A DNA stretch of 64,000 nucleotides from Gentiana macrophylla. Taxonomy: Eukaryota; Streptophyta; Magnoliopsida; Gentianales; Gentianaceae. The notes under the pieces are model-generated. The model made no database searches. It had not been told where the DNA came from and saw only the letters and a list, made by a program, of their open reading frames with translations. Below are positions 10,901-23,631 of this stretch, one piece after another. Made by a program: the position numbers and the translations under genes. The stretch spans positions 1 to 64,000 of the forward strand of contig JAOBSW010000978.1 of assembly GCA_026214975.1 (NCBI GenBank), in the 5' to 3' direction. Position 1 is the stretch's first letter, and every line of letters begins with the position of its first letter.

Positions 10901-13900
10901 TACTCAAAACGGGGGTTTACAACTTTTATTATATAATTGTATAATAGAGTTAACTCAAAACGGGGGTTTACAACTTTTTGTATATAATCGTATTAGAGTT
11001 TACTCAAAATAGGGGTTTACAACTTTTTGTATATAATTATAGTAGAGTTCACTCAAAGCGGAGGTTTACAACATTTAGTATATAATTAGAGTAGAGTTTA
11101 CTCAAAACGTGGGTTTAAAAGTTTTTGTAAATAATTGTATAGTAGAGTTTACTAAAAACGGGAGTTCACAATTTTTTTATATTATTGTATAAGAGTTTAC
11201 TCAAAACGGGGGTTTACAACTTTTTGTATATAATTGTACAGTAGAGTTTACTAAAAACAGGGGTTTACAACTTTTTGTATATTATTGTATTAGAGTTTAC
11301 TCAAAACGGGGGTTTACAACTTTTTGTATATAACGATAGTAGAGTTCACACAAAACGGAGGTTTACAACTTTTTGTATATAATTGTATAGTGTAGTTTAC
11401 TCAAAACGGGGGTTTACTGCTTTTTGTATATTATTGTATTAGAGTTTACTCATAACGGGGGTTTACAACTTTTGGTATATAATTATAGTAGAGTTCACTC
11501 AAAACGGAGGTTTACAACTTTTTGTATATATTTGTATAGTATAGTTTACTCAAAACGGGGGTTTACAACATTTTGTAAATAATTGTATAGTAGAGTTTAC
11601 TCAAAACGAGGGTTTACAACTTTTTGTATATTATTGTATTAAAGTTTACTCAAAATGGGGGTTTACAACTTTTTGTGTATAATTTTATAAGAGTTCACTC
11701 AAAACGGAGCTTTACAACTTTTTGTAAATAATTGTATACTAGAGATTACTCAAAACGGGGGTTTACGACTTTTTATATATAATTGTATAGTAGAGTTTTC
11801 TCAAAACCGGGTTTTACAACTTTTTGTATATAATTATAGTAGAATTCACTCAAAACGGAGGTTTACAACTTTTTGTATACAATTTTATAGTAGAGTTTAC
11901 TCAAAACGGGGGTTTACAACTTTTTCTATATAATTGTCCAGTAAAGTTACTCAAAAGGGGGATTACAAATTTTTGTATAGTATTGTATTAGAGTTCACTC
12001 AAAATGGGGGTTTACAACTTTTTGTATATAATTATAGTATAGTTCACTAAAAATAGAGGTTTACAACTTTTTGTATATAATTGTATAGTAGAGTTTACTC
12101 AAAACGGGGGTTTCACTCAAAACGGGTGTTTACAAATTTTTGTAAATAATTGTATTGTAGAGTTTACTCAAAACGGGGGTTTACAACTTTTTGTATATAA
12201 TTGTATTAGAGTTTACTCAAAACGGGGGTTTACAACTTTTTGTCAAAACGGAGGTTTACAACTTTTTGTATATAATTTTATAGTAGAGTTTACTCAAAAT
12301 GGGGGTTTACAACTTTTTGTACAATAAAACGGGGGTTTACAACTTTTTGTATATAATTGTCCAGTAGAGTTTACTCAAAAGCGGGATTACAACTTTTTGT
12401 ATATTATTGTATTAGAGTTCACTCAAAATAGTGGTTTACAACTTTTTGTATATAATTATAGTAGAGTTCACTAAAAATAGAGGTTTACAACTTTTTGTAT
12501 ATAATTGTATAGTAGAGTTTACTGAAAACGGGAGTTTCACTCAAAATGGGGGTTTACAAATTTTTGTAAATAATTGTATAGTAGAGTTTACTCAAACGGG
12601 GTTTACAACTTTTTGTATATAATTGTATTAGAGTTTACTCAAAACGGGGGTTTACAACTTTTTGTATATAATTATAGTAGAGTTTACTCAAAACGGTGGT
12701 TTACAACTTTTTGTAAATAATTGTATAGTAGAGTTTACTCAAAACGGGGGTTTACAACTTTTTGTATATTATTGTATAAGAGTTTACTCAAAACGGGGGT
12801 TTAAATTTTTTTGTATATAATTGTATTAGAGTTTACTCAAAACGGGGGTTTACAACTTTTTTTATATAATTGTATAATAGAGTTAACTCAAAACGGGGGT
12901 TTACAAATTTTTGTATATAATCATATTAGAGTTTACTCAAAACAGGGGTTTACAACTTTTTGTATATAATTATAGTAGAGTTCACTCAAAACGGAGGTTT
13001 ACGACATTTTGTATATAATTATAGTAAAGTTTACTCAAAACGTGGGTTTACAAGTTTTTGTAAATAATTGTATAGTAGAGTTTACTAAAAACGGGAGTTC
13101 ACAATTTTTTTATATTATTGTATAAGAGTTTACTCAAAAAGGGGGTTTACAACTTTTTGTATATAATTGTATAGTAGAGTTTACTCAAAACAGGGGTTTA
13201 CAACTTTTTGTATATTATTGTATTAGAGTTTACTCAATACAGGGGGGTTTACAACTTTTTGTATATAATTATAGTAGATTCACTCAAAATGGAGGTTTAC
13301 AACTTTTTGTATGTAATTGTATAGTAGAGTTTACTCAAAACGGGGTTTACAACTTTTTGTAAATAATTGTATAGTAGAGTTACTCAAAACGGGGGGTTTA
13401 CAACTTTTTGTATATTATTGTATTAGAGTTTACTCAAAACGGGGGTTAACAATTTTTGTATATAATTATAGTAGAGTGCACTCAACGGAGGTTTACAACT
13501 TTTTATATATAATTGTATAGTAGAGTTTACTCAAAACGGGGTTTCACTCAAAACGGGGGTTAACAACTTTTTGTATATAATTGTATAGTAGAGATGATTC
13601 AAAACGGGGGTTTACAACTTTTTGTATATAATTGCATTATAGTTTACTCAAAACGGGGGTTTACAACTTTTTGAATATAATTATAGTAAAGTTCACTCAA
13701 AACGGAGGTTTACAACTTTATGTATATAATTATATTAGAGTTTACTCAAAATGGGGGATTACAACATTTTGTAAATAATTGTATGGTAGAGTTTACTCAA
13801 AACAGGGTTTTACAACTTTGTATATTATTGTATAAGAGTTTACTCAAAACGGGGGTTTACAACTTTTTTGTATATAATTGTATTGTAGATTTTACTCAAA

Positions 13901-15439
13901 ACGGGGGTTTACAACTTTTTGTATATAATTGTATAGTAGAGTTTACTCAAAACAGGGGCTTACAACTTTTTGTATATTATTGTATTATAGTTTACTCAAA
14001 ACCGGGGTTTACAAGTTTTTTTGTATATAATTATCGTATAGTTCACTCAAAACGGGGGTATACAACTTTTTGTATATAATTGTATAGTAGAATTTCCTCA
14101 AAACAGGGGTTTACAACTTTTTGAATATAATTGTATAGTAGAGTTTACTCAAAACGGGGGTTTACAACTTTTTGTATATAATTGTAAAGTAGAGTTTCTC
14201 AAAATGGGGGTTTACAACTTTTTGTATATTATTGTATTAGAGTTTGCTCAAAACGGGGGTTTACAATTTTTTTATATAATTATAGTAGAGTGCACTCAAA
14301 ACGGAGGTTTACAACTTTTTGTATATAATTGTATAGTAGAGTTAACTCGAAATGGGGGTTTCACTCAACACGGGGGTTTACAACTTGCATTATAGTTTAC
14401 TCAAAATCGGGTTTACAACTTTTTGTATATTATTGTATTAGAGTTTACTCAAAACGGGGGTTTACAAGTTTTTGTATATAATTATCGTATAGTTCACTCA
14501 AAACGGGGGTACACAACTTTTTGTATATAATTGTATAGTAGAGTTTCCTCAAAACACGGGTTTACAACTATTTGAATATAATAGTGTAGTAGATTTTAAT
14601 CAAAACGGGTGTTTACAATCTTTTTGTATATTATTGTATTAGTGTTTACACAAAACGGGGGTTAACTACTTTTGTATATAATTATAGTATAGTTCACTCA
14701 ATATGGAGGTTTACAACTTTTTGCATATAATTTTAGTAGAGTTTACTCAAAACGGGGGCTTACAACTTTTTGTATATTATTCTATACTAGAGTTTACTCA
14801 AAACGGGGGTTTACAAATTTTTGTATATAATTATAGTAGTGTTCACTCAAAATGGAGGTTTACAGCTTTTTGTATATAATTGTATAGTACAGTTTACTCA
14901 AAATGGGGGTTTACAACTTTTTGTAAATAATTGTATAGTAGAGTTACTCAAAACGAGGGTTTACAAATTTTGTATATTATTGTATTAGAGTTTACTCAAA
15001 ATAGGGGTTAACAATTTTTGTATATAATTATAGTAGAGTGCACTCAAAATGGAGGTTTACAACTTTTTGTATATAATTGTATAGTAGAGTTTACTCAAAA
15101 CGGGGGTTTACAACTTTTTGTATATAATTATAGTAAAGTTCACTCAAAACGGAGGTTTACAACTTTTTGAATATAATTATAGTAGAGTTTACTCAAAATT
15201 GGGGTTTACAACTTTTTGTAAATAATTGTATAGTAGAGTTTACTCAAAACGGGGTTTTACAACATTGTATATTATTGTATAAGAGTTTACTCAAAACGGG
15301 GGTTTACAACTTTTTGTATATAATTGTATTGTAGATTTTACTCAAAACGGGGGTTTACAACTTTTTGTATATAATTGTATAGTAAAGTTTACTCAAAATA
15401 GGGGTTTACAACTTTTTGTATATTATTGTATTAGAGTTG
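7963..15439. repeat. Tandem satellite, 49-51 bp monomers, segment 1
   Basis: It is made of monomers such as GTTTACTCAAAACGGGGG, then TTTACAACTTTTTG, then an AT-rich tail. Four tails recur: TATATTATTGTATTAGA and TATATAATTATAGTAGA (49 bp monomers), TATATAATTGTATAGTAGA and TAAATAATTGTATAGTAGA (51 bp). Monomers after the TATAGTAGA tail often read GTTCACTCAAAACGGAGG. Truncated units (GTACAATAAAACGGGGG) and partly doubled units (GGGGGTTTCACTCAAAACGG) recur as landmarks. No gene is seen; the short ORFs are frames through the repeat. Confidence 0.97.
9781..12640. repeat. Higher-order duplication in satellite, period about 1,510 bp
   Basis: The block at 9781 to about 10700 recurs at 11291 to about 12213 with almost constant offset. 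Rare variants occur in both: TAACGATAGTAG at 9821 and 11331, GGTTTACTGC at 9901 and 11411, and CAAAAGGGGGATTAC at 10442 and 11952. A third, shorter copy of the end of the block (GTCCAGTAGAG onward) starts near 12353. Confidence 0.9.
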
Positions 15440-15443
15440 TGAT

Positions 15444-15683
15444 GTGATATATGATGAGCTTTATGATGAGGAGCTAGATCCATTAGCACCCATGAAGAAG
15501 AGTGATCCATTGGTCATTAGAGATGGACCTTTGACAAGGCTCCAAAGGAAGAGAATGAGAGAAGCCTTGAATACCTTGCTAAAAGAAATCCATGACGAGT
15601 ATGGGCAGCCCAAAAGGAGTGATGAAGCTTCAATATTATACATTCACTACGCTTTTGGGCTTAAGGAAAACGCTTGTCAATAA
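15444..15683 (+). pseudogene. LTR-encoded pol tail in solo LTR copy B
   Basis: The open frame reads VIYDELYDEELDPLAPMKKS, then GPLTRLQRKRMREALNTLLK and FGLKENA. In a full-length element the frame would enter from pol across the LTR start, with codon GAT at LTR bases 2-4. It resembles the tail at 935-1126 (GPETRLQRKKRLKALEKL) in position and motif, but the rest differs, so it comes from another CRM family. The GTG at 15444 is not a real start. Confidence 0.7.
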
Positions 15684-15818
15684 AGGCTAGCTGGTCCTGA
15701 AGTGTGGTTTGGCGAAGCCCATCTAGTGGGAGGCGCATTTTTCATTTAGGTTTGTTTAGTTTTCATTAGCTTTCCGTCCCACATTGGAAGATGGAACATT
15801 GAGTCAGTTTTTGTAGCC

Positions 15819-15826
15819 TATATATA
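15819..15826 (+). promoter_or_regulatory. TATA box in solo LTR copy B
   Basis: TATATATA in CCTATATATAGGCC is conserved in copies A to E. It is the likely U3 promoter of the parent family. Confidence 0.55.
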
Positions 15827-16090
15827 GGCCAACACTATCTCTTTTATGAACAACATATATTTGAGTGAAATTTTATTATTTGATTAAGCTTGTCTTAATT
15901 GTGCACGTTTATGTTTGAGATTCTCTTGGATTGGAGGATCGCCTTTTTTGAGAACTTATCAGAAACCGAGCATTACGTGTATGCGTTCCAACCGTAGTCT
16001 TAGATTAAGATACGGATCATAGCTCTCATTGGTTAAAAATTCAGTTTCTTCCTGGGCAAACAAAGGATTAGATTCGTAAGGATCACATCA

Positions 16091-17821
16091 AGTTTACTCA
16101 AAACAGGGGTATACATGTTTTTGTATATAATTATCGTATAGTTCACTCAAAACGGGGGTATAAAACTTTTTGTATACAATTGTATAGTAGAGTTTCCTCA
16201 AAACAGGGGTTTATAACTTTTTGAATATAATTGTATAGTAGAGTTTACTCAAAACGGGTGTTTACAACTTTTGTATATTATTGTATTAGTGTTTACACAA
16301 AACGGGGGTTAACAACTTTTTGTATATAATTATAGTAGAGTTCACTCAATATGGAGGTTTAAAACATTTGCATATAATTATAGTAGAATTTACTCAAAAC
16401 GGGGGTTTACAATTGTAAATAATTGTATAGTAGAGTTACTCAAAACGGGGGTTTACAACTTTTTGTATATTATTGTATTAGAGTTTACTCAAAACAGGGG
16501 CTTACAACTTTTTGTATATAATTGTATAGTAGAGTTTACTAAAAACAGGGGTTTACAACTTTTTGTACAATAAAACGGGGGTTTATATCTTTTTGTATAT
16601 AATTGTATAGTAAAGTTCACTCAAAACGGGGGTTTAAAACTTTTTGTATATTATTGTATTAGAGTTCACTCAAAACGGGGTTTACAACTTTTTGTATATT
16701 ATTGTATTAGAGTTTACTCAAAACGGGGGTTTACAACTTTTTGTATATAATTATATTAGAGTTCACTCAAACGGAGGTTTACAACTTTTTGTATTTAATT
16801 ATAGTAGAGTTTACTCAAAACGGGGGTTTACAACTTTTTGTAAATAATTGTATTGTAGAGTTACTCAAAGCAGGGGTTTACAACTTTTTGTATATTATTG
16901 TATTAGAGTTTACTCAAAACGGGGGTTAATAATTTTTGTATATAATTATAGTAGAGTTCACGCAAAATGGAGGTTTACAACTTTTTGTATATAATTGTAT
17001 AGTAGAGTTTTCTCAAAATGGGGGTTTCACTCAAAACGGGGGTTTACAACTTTTTGTATATTATTGTATTAGAGTTTACTCAAAACGGGGGTTTACAACT
17101 TTTTGTATATAATTATACCAAAGTTCATTCAAAACGGAGGTTTACAATTTTTTTGTATATAATTATAGTAGAGTTTACTCAAAATCGGGGTTTACAACTT
17201 TTTGTAAATAATTGTATAGTAGAGTTACTCAAAACGAGGGTTTACAAATTTTTGTATATTATTGTATTAGAGTTTACTCAAAATAGGGGTTAACAATTTT
17301 TGTATATAATTATAGTAGAGTGCACTCAAAACGGAGGTTTACAACTTTTTGTATATAATTGTATAGTAGAGTTTACTCAAAACGGGGGTTTACAACTTTT
17401 TGTATATAATTGTATAGTAGAGTTGAGTCAAAATGGGGGTTTATAACTTTTTGTATATAATTGCATTATAGTTTACACAAAACGGGGGTTTACAACTTTT
17501 TGTATATAATTATAGTAAAGTTCACTCAAAACGGAGGTTTACAACTTTTTGAATATAATTATAGTAGAGTTTACTCAAAATGGGGGTTTACAACTTTTTG
17601 TAAATAATTGTATAGTAGAGTTTACTCAAAACGGGGTTTTACAACATTGTATATTATTGTATAAGAGTTTACTCAAAACGGGGGTTTACAACTTTTTGTA
17701 TATAATTGTATTGTAGATTTTACTCAAAACGGGGGTTTACAACTTTTTGTATATAATTGTATAGTAAAGTTTACTCAAAATAGGGGTTTACAACTTTTTG
17801 TATATTATTGTATTAGAGTTG
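16091..17821. repeat. Tandem satellite, segment 2
   Basis: It has the same 49-51 bp monomers. Its first units (AGTTTACTCAAAACAGGGG, then TTATCGTATAG) are the same as those after copies A, C, D and E, and its last units match those before copy B, showing that segment and solo LTR were duplicated together. Confidence 0.97.
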
Positions 17822-18504
17822 TGATGTGATATATGATGAGCTTTATGATGAGGAGCTAGATCCATTAGCACCCATGAAGAAGAGTGATCCATTGGTCATT
17901 AGAGATGGACCTTTGACAAGGCTCCAAAGGAAGAGAATGAGAGAAGCCTTGAATACCTTGCTAAAAGAAATCCATGACGAGTATGGGCAGCCCAAAAGGA
18001 GTGATGAAGCTTCAATATTATACATTCACTACGCTTTTGGGCTTAAGGAAAACGCTTAGTTTAATCAGTCTTTTTATTTCAGTATTGTGTCAATAAAGGC
18101 TAGCTGGGCCTGAAGTGTGGTTTGGCGAAGCCCATCTAGTGGGAGGCGCATTTTTCATTTAGGTTTGTTTAGTTTTCATTAGTTTTCCGTCCCACATTGG
18201 AAGATGGAACATTGAGTCAGTTTTTGTAGCCTATATATAGGCCAACACTATCTCTTTTATGAACAACATATATTTGAGTGAAATTTTATTATTTGATTAA
18301 GCTTGTCTTAATTGTGCACGTTTATGTTTGAGATTCTCTTGGATTGGAGGATCGCCCTTTTGAGAACTTATCAGCGTAACCGAGCATTACGTTGTGGCGT
18401 TCCAACCGTAGTCTTAGATTAAGATACGGATCATAGCTCTCATTGGTTAAAAATTCAGTTTCTTCCTGGGCAAACAAAGGATTAGATTCGTAAGGATCAC
18501 ATCA
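17822..18504 (+). mobile_element. Solo LTR copy C
   Basis: This 683 bp copy begins TGATGTGATATATG, ends GGATCACATCA, and is flanked by AGTTG and AGTTT like copy B. It lies 2,382 bp from copy B. It includes the roughly 30 bp missing in copy B and a tail ORF at 17826-18059. Confidence 0.93.
17826..18059 (+). pseudogene. LTR-encoded pol tail in solo LTR copy C
   Basis: It is the same 77-residue tail as in copy B up to FGLKENA, then a stop. The pol frame would enter from upstream; no element body remains. Confidence 0.65.
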
Positions 18505-21443
18505 AGTTTATTCAAAACAGGGGTTTACATGTTTTTGTATATAATTATCGTATAGTTCACTCAAAACGGGGGTATAAAACTTTTTGTATACAATTGTATA
18601 GTAGAGTTTCCCCAAAACAGGGGTTTATAACTTTTTGAATATAATTGTATAGTAGAGTTTACTCAAAACGGGTGTTTACAACTTTTGTATATTATTGTAT
18701 TAGTGTTTACACAAAACGGGGGTTAACAACTTTTTGTATATAATTATAGTAGAGTTCACTCAATATGGAGGTTTAAAACATTTGCATATGATTATAGTAG
18801 AATTTACTCAAAACGGGGATTTACAATTGTAAATAATTGTATAGTAGAGTTACTCAAAATGGGGGTTTACAACTTTTTGTATATTATTGTATTAGAGTTT
18901 ACTCAAAACAGGGGCTTACAACTTTTTGTATATAATTGTATAGTAGAGTTTACTAAAAACAGGGGTTTACAACTTTTTGTACAATAAAACGGGGGTTTAT
19001 ATCTTTTTGTATATAATTGTATAGTAAAGTTTACTCAAAACGGGGGTTTACAACTTTTTGTATATTATTGTATTAGTGTTCACTCAAAACGGGGGTTTAC
19101 AACTTTTTGTATATTATTGTATTAGAGTTTACTCAAAACGGGGGTTTACAACTTTTTGTATATAATTATATTAGAGTTCACTCAAACGGAGGTTTACAAC
19201 TTTTTGTATTTAATTATAGTAGAGTTTACTCAAAACGGGGGTTTACAACTTTTTGTAAATAATTGTATAGTAGAGTTACTCAAAACAGGGGTTTACAACT
19301 TTTTGTATATTATTGTATTAGAGTTTACTCAAAACGGGGGTTAATAATTTTTGTATATAATTATAGTAGAGTTCACGCAAAATGGAGGTTTACAACTTTT
19401 TGTATATAATTGTATAGTAGAGTTTTCTCAAAATGGGGGTTTCACTCAAAACGGGGGTTTACAACTTTTTGTATATTATTGTATTAGAGTTTACTCAAAA
19501 TGGGGGTTTACAACTTTTTGTATATAATTATACCAAAGTTCATTCAAAACGGAGGTTTACAATTTTTTGTTTATAATTATAGTAGAGTTTACTCAAAATC
19601 GGGGTTTACAACTTTTTGTAAATAATTGTATAGTAAAGTTTACTCAAAACGGGGTTTTACAACTTTGTATATTATTGTATAAGAGTTTACTAAAAACGGG
19701 GGTTTACAACTTTTTGTGTATATATTGTAGATTTTACTCAAAACAGGGGTTTACAACTTTTTGTATATTATTGTATTAGAGTTTACTCAAAACGGGGGTT
19801 TACAAGTTTTTGTATCTAATTATCGTAGAGTTCAGTCAAAACGGGGGCTTACAACTTTTTGTATATAATTATATTATAGTTCACTCAAAACGGGGGTTAA
19901 CAACTTTTTGTATATAATTATATTATTGTATTAGAGTTTACTCAAAACGGGGGTTAACAACTTTTTGTATATAATTATAGTAGAGTTCATTCAAATCGGA
20001 GGTTTAAAACTTTTTGTAAATAATTGTATAGTAGAGTTTACTCAAAACAAGGGGTTTACAACTTTTCGTATATTATTGTATTAGAGTTTACTCAAAACGG
20101 ATTTTACAACTTTATGTATACCATTATAGTAGATTTCACTCAAAACGGAGGTTTACAACTTTTTGTATATAGTATAGTAGAGTTAACTCGAAACGGGGGT
20201 TTCACTCAACACGGGGGTTTACAACTTTTTGTATATAATTGTATAGTAGAGTTGACTCAAAACGGGGGTTTACAACTTTTTGTATATAATTGCATTATAG
20301 TTTACTCAAAATAGGGGTTTACAACTTTTTGTATATTATTGTATTAGAGTTTACTCAAAACGGGGGTTTACAAGTTTTTGTATATAATTATCGTATAGTT
20401 CACTCAAAACGGGGGTATACAACTTTTTGTATATAATTGTATAGTAGAGTTTCCTCAAAACACGGGTTTACAACTTTTTGAATATAATAGTATAGTAGAT
20501 TTTAATCAAAACGGGTGTTTACAACTTTTTGTATATTATTGTATTAGTGTTTACACAAAACGGGGGTTAACAACTTTATGTATATAATTATAGTATAGTT
20601 CACTCAATATGGTGGTTTACATCTTTTTGCATATAATTTTAGTAGAGTTCACTCAAAACGGGGGTTTACAACTTTTTGTATATTATTGTATTAGAGTTTA
20701 CTCAAAACGGGGGTTTACAACTTTTTGTATATAATTATAGTAGTGTTCACTCAAAATGGAGTTTTACAACTCTTTGTATATAATTGTATAGTATAGTTTA
20801 CTCAAAACGGGGGTTTACAACTTTTTGTAAATAATTGTATAGTAGAGTTACTCAAAACGAGGGTTTACAAATTTTTGTATATTATTGTATTAGAGTTTAC
20901 TCAAAATAGGGGTTAACAATTTTTGTATATAATTATAGTAGAGTGCACTCAAAACGGAGGTTTACAACTTTTTGTATATAATTGTATAGTAGAGTTTACT
21001 CAAAACGGGGGTTTACAACTTTTTGTATATAATTGTATAGTAGAGTTGAGTCAAAATGGGGGTTTATAACTTTTTGTATATAATTGCATTATAGTTTACT
21101 CAAAACGGAGGTTTACAACTTTTTGTATATAATTATAGTAAAGTTCACTCAAAACGGAGGTTTACAACTTTTTGAATATAATTATAGTAGAGTTTACTCA
21201 AAATGGGGGTTTACAACTTTTTGTAAATAATTGTATAGTAGAGTTTACTCAAAACGGGGTTTTACAACTTTGTATATTATTGTATAAGAGTTTACTCAAA
21301 ACGGGGGTTTACAACTTTTTGTATATAATTGTATTGTAGGTTTTACTCAAAACGGGGTTTACAACTTTTTGTATATAATTGTATAGTAGAGTTTACTCAA
21401 AACAGGGGTTTACAACTTTTTGTATATTATTGTATTAGAGTTG
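18505..21443. repeat. Tandem satellite, segment 3
   Basis: It has the same monomers and the same flanking units as segment 2, but is about 1.2 kb longer. It includes the TATACCAAAGTTCATTC landmark near 19530 and the GTACAATAAAACGGGGG landmark near 18980. Confidence 0.97.
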
Positions 21444-22125
21444 TGAAGTGATATATGATGAGCTTTATGATGAGGAGCTAGATCCATTAGCACCCATGAA
21501 GAAGAGTGATCCATTGGTCATTAGAGATGGACCTTTGACAAGGCTCCAAAGGAAGAGAATGAGAGAAGCCTTGAATACCTTGCTAAAAGAAATCCATGAC
21601 GAGTATGGGCAGCCCAAAAGGAGTGATGAAGCTTCAATATTATACATTCACTACGCTTTTGGGCTTCAGGAAAACGCTTGGTTTAATCAGTCTTTTTATT
21701 TCAGTTTTGTGTCAATAAAGGCTAGCTGGGCCTGAAGTGTGGTTTGGCGAAGCCCATCTAGTGGGAGGCACATTTTTCATTTAGGTTTCTTTAGTTTTCA
21801 TTTGTTTTCCGTCCCACATTGGAAGATGGAACATTGAGTCAGTTTTTGTAGACTATATATAGGCCAACACTATCTCTTTTATGAACAACATATATTTGAG
21901 TGAAATTTTATTATTTGAATAAGCTTGTCTTAATTGTGCACGTTTATGTGTGAGATTCTCTTGGATTGTAGATTCGCCCCTTTGAGAACTTATCAGCATA
22001 ACCGAGCATTACGTTGTGGCGTTCCAACCGTAGTCTTAGATTAAGATACGGATCATAGCTCTCATTGGTTACAATTCAGTGTCTTCCTGGGTAAACAAAG
22101 GATTTGATTCGTAAGGATCACATCA
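21444..22125 (+). mobile_element. Solo LTR copy D
   Basis: This 682 bp copy begins TGAAGTGATATATG (one change from TGATGTG) and ends GGATCACATCA. It has AGTTG on the left and AGTTT on the right. Its tail ORF (21448-21735) reads on past FGLQENAW into FNQSFYFSFVSIKASWA because the stop found in copy C is absent. Confidence 0.93.
21448..21735 (+). pseudogene. LTR-encoded pol tail in solo LTR copy D
   Basis: It is the longest version of this tail, with GPLTRLQRKRMREAL followed by FGLQENAWFNQSFYF and ending SIKASWA. The same end is seen in copy E, so this is probably the ancestral C-terminus of this family's polyprotein. Confidence 0.65.
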
Positions 22126-23631
22126 AGTTTACTCAAAAAGGGGGTTAACATGTTTTTGTATATAATTATCGTATAGTTCACTCAAAACGGGGGTATACAA
22201 CTTTTTGTATACAATTATAGTAGAGTTTCCTCAAAACAGGGGTTTATAACTTTTTGAATATAATTGTATAGTAGAGTTTACTCAAAACGGGTGTTTACAA
22301 CTTTTGTATACTATTGTATTAGTGTTTACACAAAACCGGGGTTAACAACTTTTTGTATATAATTATAGTAGAGTTCACTGAATATGGAGGTTTAAAACAT
22401 TTTGCATATAATTATAGTAGAATTTACTCAAAACGGGGGTTTACAATTGTAAATAATTGTATAGTATAGTTACTCAAAACTGGGGTTTACAACTTTTTGT
22501 ATATTATTGTATTAGAGTTTACTCAAAACAGAGGTTTACAACTTTTTGTATATAATTGTATAGTAGAGTTTACTAAAAACAGGGGTTTACAACTTTTTGT
22601 ACAATAAAACGGGGTTTATATCTTTTTGTATATAATTGTATAGTAAAGTTTACTCAAAACGGGGGTTTACAACTTTTTGTATATTATTGTATTAGAGTTC
22701 ACTAAAAACGGGGGTTTACAACTTTTTGTATATTATTGTATTAGAGTTTACTCAAAACGGGGGTTACAACTTTTTGTATATAATTATATTAGAGTTCACT
22801 CAAAACGGAGGTTTACAACTTTTTGTATATAATTATAGTAGAGTTTACTCAAAACGGGGGTTTACAACTTTTTGTAAATAATTGTATAGTAGAGTTACTC
22901 AAAACAGGGGTTTACAACTTTTTGTATATTATTGTATTAGAGTTTACTCAAAACGGGGGTTAATAATTTTTGTATATAATTATAGTAGAGTTCACTCAAA
23001 ACGGAGGTTTACAACTTTTTGTAAATAATTGTATAGTAGAGTTTTCTCAAAATGGGGGTTTCACTCAAAACGGGGGTTTACAACATTTTGTATATTATTG
23101 TATTAGAGTTTACTCAAAACGGGGGTTTACAACTTTTTTTATATAATTATACCAAAGTTCATTCAAAACGGAGGTTTACAATTTTTTGTATATAATTATA
23201 GTAGAGTTTGCTCAAAATCGGGGTTTACAACTTTTTGTAAATAATTGTATAGTAGAGTTTACTCAAAACGGGGTTTTACAACTTTGTATATTATGGTATA
23301 AGAGTTTACTCAAAATGGGGGTTTACAACTTTTTGTGTATAATTGTATAGTAGAGTTTACTCAAAACAGGGGTTTACAACTTTTTGTATATTGTTGTATT
23401 AGAGTTTACTCAAAACGGGGGTTTACAAGTTTTTGTATATAATTATCGTAGAGTTCACTCAAAACGGAGGTATACAATTTTTTGTATATAATTGTATAGT
23501 AGAGTTTACTCAAAACAGGGGTTTAGAACTTTTTGTATATTATTGTATTAGTGTTTACACAAAACGGGGGTTAACAACTTTTTGTATATAATTGTATAGA
23601 AGAGTTTACTAAAAACAGGGGTTTACAACTT
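22126..23631. repeat. Tandem satellite, segment 4
   Basis: Satellite from the end of solo LTR D to the MITE. It ends with TTACAACTT (23623-23631), which is repeated after the MITE. Confidence 0.97.

Larger units (their letters stand above)
15440..16090 (+). mobile_element. Solo LTR copy B (CRM-type gypsy)
   Basis: This 651 bp sequence has perfect inverted ends TGATGTGAT...ATCACATCA. It is flanked by AGTTG on the left and AGTTT on the right, a 5 bp target duplication with one change in a satellite that normally reads AGAGTTTACTC. It contains the pol tail, CCCACATTGG, a TATATATA box and no internal element sequence, so it is a solo LTR. Compared with copies C to E it lacks about 30 bp after the tail (around 15676). 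Confidence 0.92.

Noticed and set aside
7963..15439. Regular repeats resembling a CRISPR array
   Set aside because: There are no unique spacers; neighbouring units are near-identical throughout and the sequence is plant nuclear.
15461..15643. Minus-strand 60-codon ORF repeated in each solo LTR (also at 17843, 21465 and 44691)
   Set aside because: It is the antisense reading of the pol tail. The plus strand has the recognisable GP.TR motif.
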